A stretch of DNA of 64,000 nucleotides, from the NCBI GenBank assembly GCA_029251085.1, contig JAQXDZ010000014.1, forward strand, positions 26,353 through 90,352, in the 5' to 3' direction. Below, piece by piece: positions 1-9,959 of this stretch (position 1 is its first letter; each line of letters starts with the position of its first letter). The notes under the pieces were generated by a model that had not been told where the DNA came from, did no database searches, and saw nothing but the letters and a program-made list of their open reading frames with translations. A program made the position numbers and the translations under genes. Source of the stretch: Mariniblastus sp. (GTDB lineage: Bacteria > Planctomycetota > Planctomycetia > Pirellulales > Pirellulaceae).

Positions 1-22
1 ACCGTTTTATCCGAGCCCACGT

Positions 23-934
23 ATGAACCGCAAACACGGCTTCACATTGGTCGAATTATTAGTCGTTATTGCAATCATCGGCACACTGATTGGGATGCTG
101 CTACCTGCCGTTCAAATGGTGCGTGAAGCAGCGCGGCGGACAGCCTGTCAAAACAATCTTCATCAAGTTGCTCTGTCCATTCATAACTACGAATCTGCCA
201 AACAACTCTATCCGCCAGCACGGGCCGCAGATGAATTTTTGACCTGGCCGGTTTACCTCATGCCGTTCCTCGAAATGAACAACCTTTACGACCAATTCAA
301 GATTCAAGAGAAATACCAATTTCAAGACCCGGAGATTGTTAAAACCACCATGCCGGTCATGCTGTGCCCCGCGCGGCCACGAAAAAGCAATGTCAGCCTC
401 GGTGAATCCAAAGGGCCCGTCGGCGCAATCGGAGACTACGCCGGAAATGCCGGAACTCCTCGATTCTTTCCTTTCGATGTCTGGGCAAAATTCCAAGACC
501 CCGTCGACGGTGTTTTTAATTCAGGACTGGCAAGCCAAAACCCTGTCGTCAATGGCAAACTTGAGGGAACCGAACGGGGTCGATATGGGCATGCCGAAAT
601 TACGGATGGTTTGTCTAATACTATTTTCATCGGCGAAAAGTACGTCAGCACCTACGGGGAATTAAAATCACAAGGGTGGGGTGACGGATCGATCTACAAC
701 GGCGATGAACCCGAAACCTTCATGCGCATTGGGGGGTTTGCAATGGGACTTGCAACGAGCCGTACGCTGATTTTGTCGCCCGGTGAATACCCAATCTTTG
801 GCAGCGGTCATGTCGGAGTCGTTAACTTTGCGTTTGGAGATGGTAGTGTTCACTCGCTCCCGATCAGCACCGACGAAGAAACTCTTTTTCGACTCTGCTC
901 TCGCAAGGACGGCCTTTCTGTAGATCTCGATTAA
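23..934 (+). CDS. DUF1559 prepilin-like protein
   Basis: Protein of 303 aa. It opens with a type IV pilin-like N-terminus: a short basic leader, then GFTLVELLVVIAIIG (about residues 6-20), which is the prepilin peptidase cleavage and methylation site plus the hydrophobic helix. The rest is the DUF1559 domain, ending with the family's glycine/aspartate signature (FAFGDGSVHSLP). Planctomycetes carry many paralogues of this family. They are presumed to be exported pseudopilin-fold surface or periplasmic proteins, but no specific function is established. Only 22 bases precede the start, so its promoter and any upstream partner lie outside the window. The next gene starts 49 bp downstream on the same strand. 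Confidence 0.93.
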   Translation: MNRKHGFTLVELLVVIAIIGTLIGMLLPAVQMVREAARRTACQNNLHQVALSIHNYESAKQLYPPARAADEFLTWPVYLMPFLEMNNLYDQFKIQEKYQFQDPEIVKTTMPVMLCPARPRKSNVSLGESKGPVGAIGDYAGNAGTPRFFPFDVWAKFQDPVDGVFNSGLASQNPVVNGKLEGTERGRYGHAEITDGLSNTIFIGEKYVSTYGELKSQGWGDGSIYNGDEPETFMRIGGFAMGLATSRTLILSPGEYPIFGSGHVGVVNFAFGDGSVHSLPISTDEETLFRLCSRKDGLSVDLD

Positions 935-983
935 GTGGATCGAATCACGCAAGTTTCCATTTCCCATCCATTTCTCAACGATC

Positions 984-2390
984 ATGAATAAACCCTCGGT
1001 ATATTTTGTAGGCGAACCCACCGAGGTCTCCCACCATGCCGCCCCCCTCCAGGATCGGCTCAAAATTGCAATAGCCTCTCCATCAGATGTTGTGCGGCAA
1101 GCCAATCCCGGCGACCTCGCAATTTTTTACTCTGAACATTTTGACCGATTTCGAGACTGCTGCACGAAATTAAAACGCAACAACGTGGCGACGTTGTATT
1201 TAATTGATGGCATTCTCGAATGGCGAAACGCGTGGGACAATCTACCCGACGAAGTTGCATGCCCCTACACGATGCGTCCGATCCTCGCTCATAAGGCAGC
1301 CTGCATTGGCAACTCCCAGGCTCATATTCTCAACCAGTGGGGGAATTCAGGAAAAACAGAAGTCGTAGGAATCCCGCGACTTGATTCCATACCCGCTCAA
1401 CCAACTCCTCCCCGTGCCGATCGAGAGTTTCGGATTCTGGTCATGACAGCCAAAACTCCTGGCTTTACCCCAACCCAAATCAAAGCGGTTAGACAGAGCC
1501 TGCAGGACCTCAAACAATGGGCTGACAATAACGCCCAACTCAATTTGACCGATCAGTCCCCCACATCCGAATCCCTCGATGTAAAAATCGTATGGCGATT
1601 GACTGGAGGCCTGGAGGACGAATTGGGTGTCACCAATAACTTAAACGATCTCACTGGCACGGAACTGAACCAAACACTCGCTCAGGTGGATGCAGTGATC
1701 ACAACTGCCTCGACGGGAATGCTCGAATCCATGCGTCTTGGCATTCCTACGGCCTTACTGGATTACCACAACTGCCCGCGTTACGTGAATGCTGGCTGGA
1801 CGATCTCAGCTTCCAATCACATTCCATCGATCGTCGCGCAACTGGCCCAACCGACACCTGAGCATCTCTTCTACCAACAGACACAACTCTGCGATGCTTT
1901 GCAAAATACAGCCAATGCAACCGACCGACTTGTTGACCTCGTCGAGCAAATGCTTTCCATCGCGGGGCAGCAGATAACGGCATCACCTAGTCCGGACGAG
2001 AACTCACTATCGTTTCCAGAGGCTATTTTAAAGCCAGCCGAAACGTTATCTCCATTGTTCTCCCATCAACAACTCTTCCCAGATGCCGCTGAGTTTGAAC
2101 AAAAACAACTGATCGAAGTCCAGGCACAACTCGCTCACTCTCGCAGAGAAATCTCTCACCTTCAATCAAAGCAAACGCAACTCCGCGCCGAACTGGATGA
2201 GGCCCACCAAATATTCAAACAAATCGAAAAACACCCAATTGCTGGCCCGATTGTGCGCGTTCGTCAGAAGATGCTTGGTTTAATGGAAAAAATGGGCAAA
2301 CGGAAAAACAAGCTGGACGGGTCCAGCCCGATTATTGAACCCAATCCACTAAATTCGAACGTAGATCCGACAACGAATAACACTAATTAG
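984..2390 (+). CDS. Probable GT-B type glycosyltransferase with C-terminal coiled coil
   Basis: Protein of 468 aa without signal peptide or membrane segment. Residues 1 to about 330 look like a GT-B fold glycosyl- or glycerophosphotransferase. The middle contains a donor-site-like stretch (STGMLESMRLGIPTALLDY) in which a glutamate and glycine follow a predicted nucleotide-binding loop. About residues 370-415 are rich in Gln, Glu, Leu and Lys with heptad spacing, which predicts a coiled coil that could tether it to a partner or the membrane. It heads a run of four sugar-transferase-like genes on the same strand (984-5770), suggesting surface polysaccharide or protein glycosylation. The exact family and substrate were not recognised. 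Confidence 0.72.
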   Translation: MNKPSVYFVGEPTEVSHHAAPLQDRLKIAIASPSDVVRQANPGDLAIFYSEHFDRFRDCCTKLKRNNVATLYLIDGILEWRNAWDNLPDEVACPYTMRPILAHKAACIGNSQAHILNQWGNSGKTEVVGIPRLDSIPAQPTPPRADREFRILVMTAKTPGFTPTQIKAVRQSLQDLKQWADNNAQLNLTDQSPTSESLDVKIVWRLTGGLEDELGVTNNLNDLTGTELNQTLAQVDAVITTASTGMLESMRLGIPTALLDYHNCPRYVNAGWTISASNHIPSIVAQLAQPTPEHLFYQQTQLCDALQNTANATDRLVDLVEQMLSIAGQQITASPSPDENSLSFPEAILKPAETLSPLFSHQQLFPDAAEFEQKQLIEVQAQLAHSRREISHLQSKQTQLRAELDEAHQIFKQIEKHPIAGPIVRVRQKMLGLMEKMGKRKNKLDGSSPIIEPNPLNSNVDPTTNNTN

Positions 2391-2490
2391 CCTTTTCCGT
2401 GCAATAATAGACTGCTCAATAGCCAGTAAAAAATTACCGTTAGTCCCTACGAATCAAAGCCAAGACGAAAATTAAAAACCGACTTCTCGA

Positions 2491-3546
2491 ATGATCCAAG
2501 AACTCCTTCAATCTGAAACACTTGCAACCATTCCCGTTGAGGACCCAATCGTTCTCTGCGCGTCGGACGACAATTACGTCAAGCCACTTGCAGTCACCCT
2601 TTACTCCGCCGCTTCATCACTCAAAAATGGAAATCACCTCCACGTCATTCTGATGGACGGTGGCATCTCCGAAGCCAACTGGATGGGACTCCGTGAGACA
2701 CTTGTGGACCTCCCAATTTCCATTCACATCCTAAGACCCAACCTCAAAGAATTCAGCGACCTCAGTGTCTCTCATCACATCACCCACGCCGCCTACTTTC
2801 GACTTTTAGCTGCTCGACTTCTGCCTGATACGATTGAGAAGGTGATCTACCTGGATTCCGATGTCCTTGTCCAATGCGACCTAACTGAACTTTGGAATTT
2901 TGACGTAGAAGAACACTACTGCCTCGCCGCGGTCGATATTGCGTGCCCGTTTGTCGATGCCTACGAGGCACAAGCGAAATTGGGAACGCTAAAAAAAGCC
3001 ATACCTCACTTAGCTGCAATCTCACCAATCCCCAATTGGCGTCAGCTAAACTTAGATGGTTCAGCACCCTATTTTAACAGTGGCGTCATGGTGCTCAATC
3101 TAGATCGCTGGCGAAGCGAATCGATCGACCAAAAGCTACTGACTTGCCTCCGTGAAAATGCAAATTTTGTTTGGTGCTGGGATCAGTACGCACTCAACGT
3201 GGTATTTGCAGGGCAGTGGGGGCAACTCCCGCCAAGATGGAATCAAGGGGCTCATGTTTTTGAATTTCCCGATGACGACCATTGCCCAATCAATCCAGTA
3301 GAGTTTTCTGAAATGCGAGACCACCCAGCACTGATTCACTTTACAACAGAATTTAAGCCATGGAAATTTCAGCCGTTCCATCCGCTTCGTGAAAAATTCT
3401 ATGAGAGTCTCGACCAAACAGCATGGGCGGGTTGGCGACCCGAACGTCCTCAATTCAGTCTCAAACGATGGTGGGATTTAACAGCCGTTTATTGGATTCG
3501 AAAATGGGTCGTTAACTATCGAAAGGCGCGGTCGCTCTTCGCTTAG
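2491..3546 (+). CDS. Glycosyltransferase family 8 protein
   Basis: Protein of 351 aa. GT8 enzymes (LgtC, glycogenin and galactosyltransferase type) transfer a sugar from UDP- or ADP-activated donors with retention of configuration. Visible signatures are the metal-binding DxD in VIYLDSDVLVQCDL (first Asp at residue 123), the acceptor-side motif YFNSGVMVLNLDRW near residue 194, and a C-terminal HFTTEFKPWK that matches the GT8 H..KPW metal/phosphate site, with Glu-Phe where Gly is usual. Cytoplasmic, no membrane segment. It lies 100 bp after the preceding glycosyltransferase-like gene and 22 bp before the next, so it is probably co-transcribed in a glycan assembly operon. The substrate cannot be told from sequence. 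Confidence 0.93.
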   Translation: MIQELLQSETLATIPVEDPIVLCASDDNYVKPLAVTLYSAASSLKNGNHLHVILMDGGISEANWMGLRETLVDLPISIHILRPNLKEFSDLSVSHHITHAAYFRLLAARLLPDTIEKVIYLDSDVLVQCDLTELWNFDVEEHYCLAAVDIACPFVDAYEAQAKLGTLKKAIPHLAAISPIPNWRQLNLDGSAPYFNSGVMVLNLDRWRSESIDQKLLTCLRENANFVWCWDQYALNVVFAGQWGQLPPRWNQGAHVFEFPDDDHCPINPVEFSEMRDHPALIHFTTEFKPWKFQPFHPLREKFYESLDQTAWAGWRPERPQFSLKRWWDLTAVYWIRKWVVNYRKARSLFA

Positions 3547-3568
3547 CGTTCAACCCGCGATTTGATTC

Positions 3569-4504
3569 ATGCTTAACCCCAATCCGCAAACTGCATTCCC
3601 GAATGAATCCAGCAACGAAGCCCATGAGCTTTCCGCCAGTCAACCACTGCCCAAAGTTACTATCTTCGCCCTCCCCAAACCCTTCGGCGAAAAAACTGAC
3701 CTCATTCAAAGAAATGCGATCCAATCGTGGGCTTGCCTGAAACCAGACGTCGAAGTCTTGCTACTTGGTGATGAACCTGGAATTAGAGAAACAGCACAGG
3801 AACTTGGAGTCCGTCACGTCAGTGGCCTGCAGTGCAATGACCACGGCACGCCATTGCTCGACTCCGCATTTCAGCTTGCCCATCAAGAGTCAACCACCAA
3901 CTACCTTGCCTATTGCAATTGCGACGTCATCCTCACGAGAGACTTTTGCGAGTCAATCCATCAACTAGCCAACGAAGCTCACTTTTGCCAATTCATTGCT
4001 TTTGGCCAACGCACTGATCTCAACATAGATCGTGCTATTGATTTCGAGCAGTCAATTCAGGTCAAGCGACTGCTAGACGAATGCCAAAGCAAAGGAGTGC
4101 GGTCGTCCAATGCCTGCAAAGAGTATTTCATTTTTAACCGCCAACTTTATCAAGACATTCCACCCTTTGCCGTTGGACGAGGCAACTGGGACAACTGGAT
4201 AATTCACTCGGCGAAACAAAATAAAGTCCCGGTCATCAATCTCTCAAACACGGTAACCGCAATCCACCAATCTCACGATTACTCGCATGCGTCGCTTAAC
4301 CGCTGGGGGTGTTACGTCTCCGGCGCAGAGGCTAAAGAAAATCGACGGCTAGGGGGAGGAAGCCACATTATTTCAGGCTCAACCGCGAACTGGAAAATGA
4401 CGCGAGACGGTCTTAAAAAAGAGCTACCCAAACTTATCAGCCCAAGTTTTTGGGCTGACGCACCGCGATTTGCCCGACTCGTGTTTGACCTATTGGTGAG
4501 ATAA
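3569..4504 (+). CDS. Glycosyltransferase-like protein of unrecognised family
   Basis: Protein of 311 aa. Near the N-terminus it reads like a GT-A fold: VTIFALPKPF, a conserved Asn-Ala-Ile-Gln-Ser-Trp, then VLLLGDEPGI. A metal-site-like YCNCDVIL near residue 115 sits where GT-A enzymes have DxD. A later stretch (GRGNWDNWIIH) resembles the catalytic Asp-rich loop of that fold. There are no membrane segments. It sits between a GT8 and a membrane-anchored GT2 gene, 22 bp after the first and 3 bp before the second, which supports a role in the same glycan pathway. The family was not identified with confidence and the acceptor is unknown. Confidence 0.72.
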   Translation: MLNPNPQTAFPNESSNEAHELSASQPLPKVTIFALPKPFGEKTDLIQRNAIQSWACLKPDVEVLLLGDEPGIRETAQELGVRHVSGLQCNDHGTPLLDSAFQLAHQESTTNYLAYCNCDVILTRDFCESIHQLANEAHFCQFIAFGQRTDLNIDRAIDFEQSIQVKRLLDECQSKGVRSSNACKEYFIFNRQLYQDIPPFAVGRGNWDNWIIHSAKQNKVPVINLSNTVTAIHQSHDYSHASLNRWGCYVSGAEAKENRRLGGGSHIISGSTANWKMTRDGLKKELPKLISPSFWADAPRFARLVFDLLVR

Positions 4505-4507
4505 CCC

Positions 4508-5770
4508 ATGCTCACCTTTTCCGCGATCGTCGCCGGCCAGATCATTTTTGCGGCGGCTTTGATTCAGCTTTCAATCGCCATTTCATTCGGACGCTGGTTC
4601 TCAAAGAAAACTAGCAAAACCGCGAAGCCTGCCGACCAAGCGATGACGGCAGTCATCATGTCTGTACGAGGTTGCGACCCCACTTTCGAAGCTTCCCTGA
4701 CTGGTGTCCTGCTGCAACAGTATGCGGACTACCAAATCCATTTGGTGGTTGACCATCAAGACGATCCGGCGTGGAATGTCGCTACTGAGATTAAATCGAA
4801 ATTTGACCGAGACGATCGCCTGTGCATTCACGCAATGAAAACACCGCGAGACACCTGCAGCCTCAAGTGCCATTCTATCTTACAAGCCGTAGAGCATTTG
4901 ACGGATGAGATAGAATTCGTAGCATTCCTAGATGCTGACGTGGCACCACACTCAACTTGGCTGGCCGAATTAACAGGGCCTCTTCAAGACAAAGAAATCG
5001 GAGGAGTCACCGGCAGTCAGTGGTTTGAACCACCGATTCCAACTGGACCTGGCTCATTAATCCGAAGCGCCTGGAATGCTGGAGCACTCGTCTTTTCAGT
5101 TTACTTTGCCAACCCATGGGCTGGCAGTTTTGCCATGAGACGATCCACATTGGAATCGGCCAATTTGATTTCGACCTGGTCAAAATCAATCGTGGATGAT
5201 GGACCTCTCAAGAAAGCAATTCAGGAGCAGGGCCTGGAAATTGAGCTTGCCCCTTCTCTCATCATGATAAATCGTGAACACTGCTCTGCCGCGTACGCGA
5301 ATCGGTGGGTGACTCGCATGCTAACCTGGTCTCGACTTTACGAAGACACTTTCTTTCTTTCTGTGATCCACTCCTGCTTTAGCAATGTTCTCATGCTGAC
5401 CAATTTCACCATTTTGATCATCGCGATCCTTCTTGGAAACGCTACCGCTTTCGTTGCCAGTGCGACGGCATTGCTATTAAGCGGCTGCCTCTCCACGTGG
5501 GCATATTCAGTTTCCCGAAAGGTTGCCGCGCGGAGCGCACAACTGCGAGGGGAAACGATTGGCAACACAACGCTTTGGCGATTAATTAAACTATTGCTTT
5601 TGGTGCCCGCGTGCCAGCTAATCTACGGTGCATCTTCGATCATGTCACTGTGCTGCAAACGAGTTCGCTGGCGGCAGATCGAATACGACTTGAGCTCGGC
5701 ACCCAATTTCAAAAGGCTGAACTACCAGCCATTTAATCCAGAACCAGACAACTCCAGCAACTCGATCTAA
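4508..5770 (+). CDS. Membrane-anchored family 2 glycosyltransferase
   Basis: Protein of 420 aa. An N-terminal membrane helix (about residues 5-27) is followed by a cytoplasmic GT2 domain. The domain contains a substrate loop (TAVIMSVRGCDPTFEASL), the DxD metal site in AFLDADVAPHSTWL (about residue 143), a catalytic-type VDDGPL (about residue 235) and an R-W pair (ANRWVTRMLTW) like the QxxRW motif of processive enzymes. Hydrophobic stretches near residues 290-330 and 355-385 give a membrane-embedded C-terminus. The layout resembles ceramide glucosyltransferase/HpnI-like and other polyprenol- or lipid-linked GT2 enzymes. The start follows the previous stop by 3 bp, so the two are translationally close and probably one operon. 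Confidence 0.88.
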   Translation: MLTFSAIVAGQIIFAAALIQLSIAISFGRWFSKKTSKTAKPADQAMTAVIMSVRGCDPTFEASLTGVLLQQYADYQIHLVVDHQDDPAWNVATEIKSKFDRDDRLCIHAMKTPRDTCSLKCHSILQAVEHLTDEIEFVAFLDADVAPHSTWLAELTGPLQDKEIGGVTGSQWFEPPIPTGPGSLIRSAWNAGALVFSVYFANPWAGSFAMRRSTLESANLISTWSKSIVDDGPLKKAIQEQGLEIELAPSLIMINREHCSAAYANRWVTRMLTWSRLYEDTFFLSVIHSCFSNVLMLTNFTILIIAILLGNATAFVASATALLLSGCLSTWAYSVSRKVAARSAQLRGETIGNTTLWRLIKLLLLVPACQLIYGASSIMSLCCKRVRWRQIEYDLSSAPNFKRLNYQPFNPEPDNSSNSI

Positions 5771-5818
5771 ACTGGGCTGGCAGTCTAGAAATCCAGAAAA
5801 CACAAAGGATTGCATCCG

Positions 5819-6922
5819 TCAATTCTTCAAGCTGTCGAGAATCAGTTGATCCTCAGGGGCTGCCAAAACCACGACCTCGCCAATCCTCACTGGAAGAATC
5901 AACTTCAATTCCCCCCGCGCAACTTTCTTATCGTGTTTCATCGATGCGACGAGTTCATCGTGACGTTCAGCGGGGCAGTCGACCGGAAGCTGCATCTTGC
6001 GAAACAACTCGGTTTGGCGGGTCACGAAGGAGTCTGGCACCATTTCCAATTCACGGGCCAGGCGAGCGGCACAGGTCATGCCGATCGCAATTGCTTCACC
6101 GTGGAGAAAACGCCCAAAACCGAAGACAGCCTCAATTGCATGCCCATAAGTATGGCCGTAATTTAAAATTGCTCGGCGCCCAGACGTTTCTCGTTCGTCT
6201 TCCTCGACGATTGCCGCTTTACACTGGCAACAACGAGCGATACAGCGGGCAAGTGCCTCCGGTTCCCGTTGCCCGATCAGGTCAGCCGTTGACTCGAGAG
6301 AGGCAAAAAAATCGACGTCCATGATCAAGCCGTATTTAATTACCTCAGCGAGCCCCGCTCGAAAATTGGCTTCATCTAGCGTTTCCAAAACTAAGGGGTC
6401 GATCAAGACCACTTCCGGTTGCCAAAAAGCGCCGACCATGTTTTTGGCACTGGGTAAATTAACACCCACCTTCCCTCCAACGCTACTATCGACCTGCGCT
6501 AAAAGCGTTGTTGGGATCTGAATAAACCGAATCCCGCGGGCAAACGAAGCGGCAAGGAAACCAGCCAAGTCACCGACCACCCCTCCTCCCAACGCCACGA
6601 CCACGGACTGGCGATCGGTATTAAAATCGACCATCTGCTGCCACAGTTCATTGCACACAGGGATCGACTTAGACTCTTCGCCTGGATTGACGCAAATTAC
6701 ATCCACCCGTTGAGCAATCTCTGAAATCTGTGAAACAACCGATTCGAGATACAACTCAGCGACGTTGCTATCGGTCACTAAAATTACGTGCTCGTTTGAA
6801 ACAAAGCTGCCAAGTGCCTTTGAAAGCTGGCCTAACAGGCCAGGCTTGATTTCAATCGAATAACTCCGACTTGCTAAATTTACAGCAACCTGACTGTCGG
6901 CATCGGGAATATAATCGTTCAA
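5819..6922 (-). CDS. aroB: 3-dehydroquinate synthase
   Basis: Protein of 367 aa, the usual length for AroB. It converts DAHP to 3-dehydroquinate, the second step of the shikimate pathway, using NAD and a divalent metal. Visible motifs in order are ALGGGVVGDLAGFLAASFAR (NAD-binding glycine loop), PTTLLAQVDSSVGGKVGVN (substrate and phosphate binding), AGLAEVIKYG (metal Glu), LNYGHTYGHAIE and LHGEAIAIGM (metal His residues). All key residues appear intact. It lies 73 bp downstream of the PhyH-like gene on the same strand. No other shikimate gene is in the window. Confidence 0.97.
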   Translation of the reverse strand: MNDYIPDADSQVAVNLASRSYSIEIKPGLLGQLSKALGSFVSNEHVILVTDSNVAELYLESVVSQISEIAQRVDVICVNPGEESKSIPVCNELWQQMVDFNTDRQSVVVALGGGVVGDLAGFLAASFARGIRFIQIPTTLLAQVDSSVGGKVGVNLPSAKNMVGAFWQPEVVLIDPLVLETLDEANFRAGLAEVIKYGLIMDVDFFASLESTADLIGQREPEALARCIARCCQCKAAIVEEDERETSGRRAILNYGHTYGHAIEAVFGFGRFLHGEAIAIGMTCAARLARELEMVPDSFVTRQTELFRKMQLPVDCPAERHDELVASMKHDKKVARGELKLILPVRIGEVVVLAAPEDQLILDSLKN

Positions 6923-6960
6923 CTGCTTCGCCTCGCATTACTTTTTTTAAACCACTCAAA

Positions 6961-6988
6961 CAGATTCCAAAAAACAGATTCCAAAAAA
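6961..6988. repeat. Tandem 14-bp duplication
   Basis: Two perfect head-to-tail copies of CAGATTCCAAAAAA lie between the PhyH-like stop and the aroB start. The second copy runs into GAATC, so GATTC/GAATC can also form a small hairpin with an A-rich loop. This looks like a replication-slippage duplication. A role as a weak terminator for the upstream minus-strand gene is possible but not convincing. Confidence 0.85.
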
Positions 6989-6995
6989 GAATCTC

Positions 6996-7871
6996 TTATG
7001 ACGCAGAATAGAGCAGTGGAAAAAACTGCCCCTCCATTTTTTGGCCGCTAGGAATGACAGGCACCCCCGCCAACAATTCATCATCGGTGTGCGACTCGAC
7101 TCCATCACGCATCAAATTTAGAACGACTGCCCGACGTGGTTGCTCCGTTGTATTATCAAATGACCCGTGTACCATCAGCGGATGGTGAAATGTACATTGC
7201 CCCGGCTCAAGTTCAATGGAAAGAGGATTTTGAAATGCCCCCCACTGCGTGTCAGTAAGAACATTTTGAATCGCTGTCATGTCCCCAGCCAAACCAGTGA
7301 TTGGAAGTAAGTCCCAACGATGACTTCCCGGAATGTACTGCAAACAACCATTCTCTTTAGTCGCCCGATCCAAGCCTGTCCAGCAGGTCAAATGAGCCAT
7401 CGGTTGAGTCCGCGTCCAATAAGAATAATCCTGATGCCACGCAACGTTCCCACCGTGCTTCGCCGGTTTACAAAACAATTGATCATGCCAGAATCGAACT
7501 CCCCCGCCGAGCAACTGACTTGCCGGGATTAAGAACGCAGGGTTCCACAGCAAGTCGTGAAAACCGGATCGCAGACGCCACGCACCCAAGGCATGGAAAA
7601 GCACTCGCTCCGGGTCATCCGACTCGTTGGTATGGTACTCATGCCACAAATTGCAACCGGCATGCTTGGGGTCAAAGAACTCAGTCAATTCCCGTCTTAA
7701 AACTTCAATTTGAGCCGTGTCCAGCAACTGGACTCCAGCAAGGTAACCTTGGTCGTGAAAGAAATCGACGTCTTCACGGGAAAGACAGTAACGTTCAAAA
7801 TCATCGTCCTTCAAACTTGGAAACAAAGAAGTAATCGGACGATGTATCTGTGACAGGTCCTCGATGCTCAT
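6996..7871 (-). CDS. Phytanoyl-CoA dioxygenase (PhyH) family protein
   Basis: Protein of 291 aa of the Fe(II)/2-oxoglutarate-dependent PhyH family. The iron-binding HxD is visible in [10 protein letters not shown] (about residue 148), and the distal His is probably in [14 protein letters not shown], followed by arginine residues ([10 protein letters not shown]) that would hold 2-oxoglutarate. The family hydroxylates small molecules such as fatty acyl chains, ectoine or natural product scaffolds, and planctomycetes encode many paralogues with unknown substrates. It lies between the kinase gene and aroB on the same strand. The distance to the kinase (282 bp) suggests a separate promoter. The substrate cannot be inferred. 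Confidence 0.9.
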   Translation of the reverse strand: MSIEDLSQIHRPITSLFPSLKDDDFERYCLSREDVDFFHDQGYLAGVQLLDTAQIEVLRRELTEFFDPKHAGCNLWHEYHTNESDDPERVLFHALGAWRLRSGFHDLLWNPAFLIPASQLLGGGVRFWHDQLFCKPAKHGGNVAWHQDYSYWTRTQPMAHLTCWTGLDRATKENGCLQYIPGSHRWDLLPITGLAGDMTAIQNVLTDTQWGAFQNPLSIELEPGQCTFHHPLMVHGSFDNTTEQPRRAVVLNLMRDGVESHTDDELLAGVPVIPSGQKMEGQFFPLLYSAS

Positions 7872-8153
7872 TAATTTTCACTTGGCTCAACTGCGAAACA
7901 TAGACTATTTAATATTATTGACAGGTAGCGAGGCACCAGCAGTTCAGAATGATGATTTACGCGAACGTATGATATCCCAGATCGAGCTGATTGGATTGCA
8001 CAATCGCAGTGTCTTTGTGTAAAAAATACTTTTAAAAATCACAATCTCGATTCGCTCGTTTTTTCCAGTTCGTCGCTCAAATGCAACGCCCTACACGCCC
8101 TTAGCCTGAGAATTTTAAATTCGCGAAATGCGATTAATTCAACGAGAAACTGG

Positions 8154-9959
8154 TCAATGCTGAAAAGATTCAGGATGGGTCGACTCAAGCTGCAACAACA
8201 TTCTTTGAGCCTTTTGAACCATGTCGCTTCCCTGCCGGGAATCTGGAAACCGTCCCCAATCAATGTCTTTGGAATAGCTGATAATTGACTTGTACAACCT
8301 GATCTGCTCGTCGACATCCGTCGTCTTCAAAGCAACATCGAGCACCGATCGAATGCGATTCAAATTCCCCCGCAACTCACTCAATGCATCGTGCTTAATT
8401 TTAATTCGATAAGCAACTGCCGCTTCGAAACAGGCTTGATCACGCGGTTCTAAATCAACGCCGCTAAGAAAATTGACGAAAGCATCCATCTGTTCGTTAG
8501 CTTTGATAGGATTTTCGTCCGCACCTTCAACAGTCCGCAGAAACCGTTGTTCAATGTCTGTCAGTCGTGAGGAACCTTTGGCAGTCAAAAAATTTCGACG
8601 GCTTTTGTAAAGTTTGATTGCGTCACCCACTCGCCCCAATTCCAAAACTTGCTCAGCCCGTTCCTCATCAGGGTAAAGCTCGGCAAACTGGTTGATTTCA
8701 AGAATCACCGTGTCCGGCTTGCTCGCCCCAAGCTCTATCGCCGCGTACAACTCGTCGGCACTTGGAGGTTTGTAGGCCTGCCAAACGCCGTAGACACCAA
8801 TCGCAACCACAAACAAAAAAGCAAAGAGCAGTCGCCAGACGCCCTTGCTTTCCCGCGGTTCAAAATCGGCAACATAAGGCTGCTCCCTGGTCTTCTCCGT
8901 GACGGTTTCGAAGTAATCTTCCCGCACCGGCATCGTATCAATTGGCTGGCTCTTATGATCCGTGAACTCAACCGTCTGCATGTCAGAATTTACAATGCTA
9001 ACTTTTCCAGTCGCCTTCTTAGCGTCAGCTCGCACAGTATTTTCACGCGTCGCCGGAACACCGACATCGAATGTATCGACATGCCCTTTTCCTTCAGGAC
9101 GATGAGTTGTTCTCGCCTCACTGCTCTCTCGCAGGGCCGATTCAACCTCTTCGATTTGATGTGACAAGGCCAGTGAAGTTGGAATCCGATCCTCAGGCCG
9201 CTTCGCCATTAGATGCCGTATCAACTGATCGATTTCAGCCGGAACCTCTGGCAGCGAAGCTGAAATACTCGGCGCTGGTGCCCGCAACAGATTGCTCAAC
9301 GAACCTTCAACTGAATTTGTTCGAAAGGGAGGCTTACCCGAGAGCAATGCGTACATCACAGAACCCAGACTGTAGAGATCACTCCGAATCGTGACCAACT
9401 CTCCCTTCGCCTGCTCAGGGCTCATGAAATCCATCGTCCCCAATACATTCTGCCCGGTGTTCTGTGATGAACCAAACCGTTTTGCAATTCCAAAATCAGT
9501 GATCTTAACGAAGTCAGGCTGAGAATTCTCGTCATAGGTCATCAACAAGTTACCCGGCTTAAGATCGCGGTGGATAATTCCACGATCATGGGCGTGCCTC
9601 AAACCGGCACTGACGTCCTTAACAATCTGCAATACCGCTCGCCAATCAAACCGATAGCCGCTTTTTTGCATTTGAAAAAGGCTGTTTCCCTCCACCAATT
9701 CCATGGAAAAAAACAACATCCCATCTTCTTGCCCGAAGCTTAAGATCCGAACAATATTGCGGTGGTTCAGCTTCAGAAGCGATTCAATTTCAGCTTCAAA
9801 CCTGCCGCGAAAGTGGTCGTCGTTTGCATAGTTGGGAGCCAAGACTTTGACTGCATGCACCTCACCGGTGTCTTGATGAACTCCACGGAATACCGACCCC
9901 ATTCCACCACGGCCTAAAACGCCTTTGAATTCGTAAGGGCCAATTTTTTCAAGTGCCAT
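8154..9959 (-). CDS. Membrane-anchored Ser/Thr protein kinase
   Basis: Protein of 601 aa. The kinase domain (about residues 8-270) is complete: glycine loop GRGGMG at 16-21, VAIK-type lysine in AVKVL (K38), catalytic HRDLKPGN at 130-137, DFG at 155-157 and SPE at 180-182. A polar linker rich in Thr and Glu (about 280-370) may carry autophosphorylation sites. One membrane helix spans about residues 374-393. The extracytoplasmic C-terminal part (about 400-601) is helical and tetratricopeptide-like, with no family recognised. This is the PknB/Hanks type common in planctomycetes, where it probably senses an envelope signal. Its start is ATG with no strong ribosome binding site. Confidence 0.95.
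   Translation of the reverse strand: MALEKIGPYEFKGVLGRGGMGSVFRGVHQDTGEVHAVKVLAPNYANDDHFRGRFEAEIESLLKLNHRNIVRILSFGQEDGMLFFSMELVEGNSLFQMQKSGYRFDWRAVLQIVKDVSAGLRHAHDRGIIHRDLKPGNLLMTYDENSQPDFVKITDFGIAKRFGSSQNTGQNVLGTMDFMSPEQAKGELVTIRSDLYSLGSVMYALLSGKPPFRTNSVEGSLSNLLRAPAPSISASLPEVPAEIDQLIRHLMAKRPEDRIPTSLALSHQIEEVESALRESSEARTTHRPEGKGHVDTFDVGVPATRENTVRADAKKATGKVSIVNSDMQTVEFTDHKSQPIDTMPVREDYFETVTEKTREQPYVADFEPRESKGVWRLLFAFLFVVAIGVYGVWQAYKPPSADELYAAIELGASKPDTVILEINQFAELYPDEERAEQVLELGRVGDAIKLYKSRRNFLTAKGSSRLTDIEQRFLRTVEGADENPIKANEQMDAFVNFLSGVDLEPRDQACFEAAVAYRIKIKHDALSELRGNLNRIRSVLDVALKTTDVDEQIRLYKSIISYSKDIDWGRFPDSRQGSDMVQKAQRMLLQLESTHPESFQH

Noticed and set aside
5810..6324. Plus-strand frames opposite aroB
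   Set aside because: Shadows of the minus-strand aroB, which has all family motifs.
8039..8317. Minus-strand 92-aa frame at the end of the kinase gene
   Set aside because: It overlaps the kinase C-terminus in another frame and has no domain or start signal.
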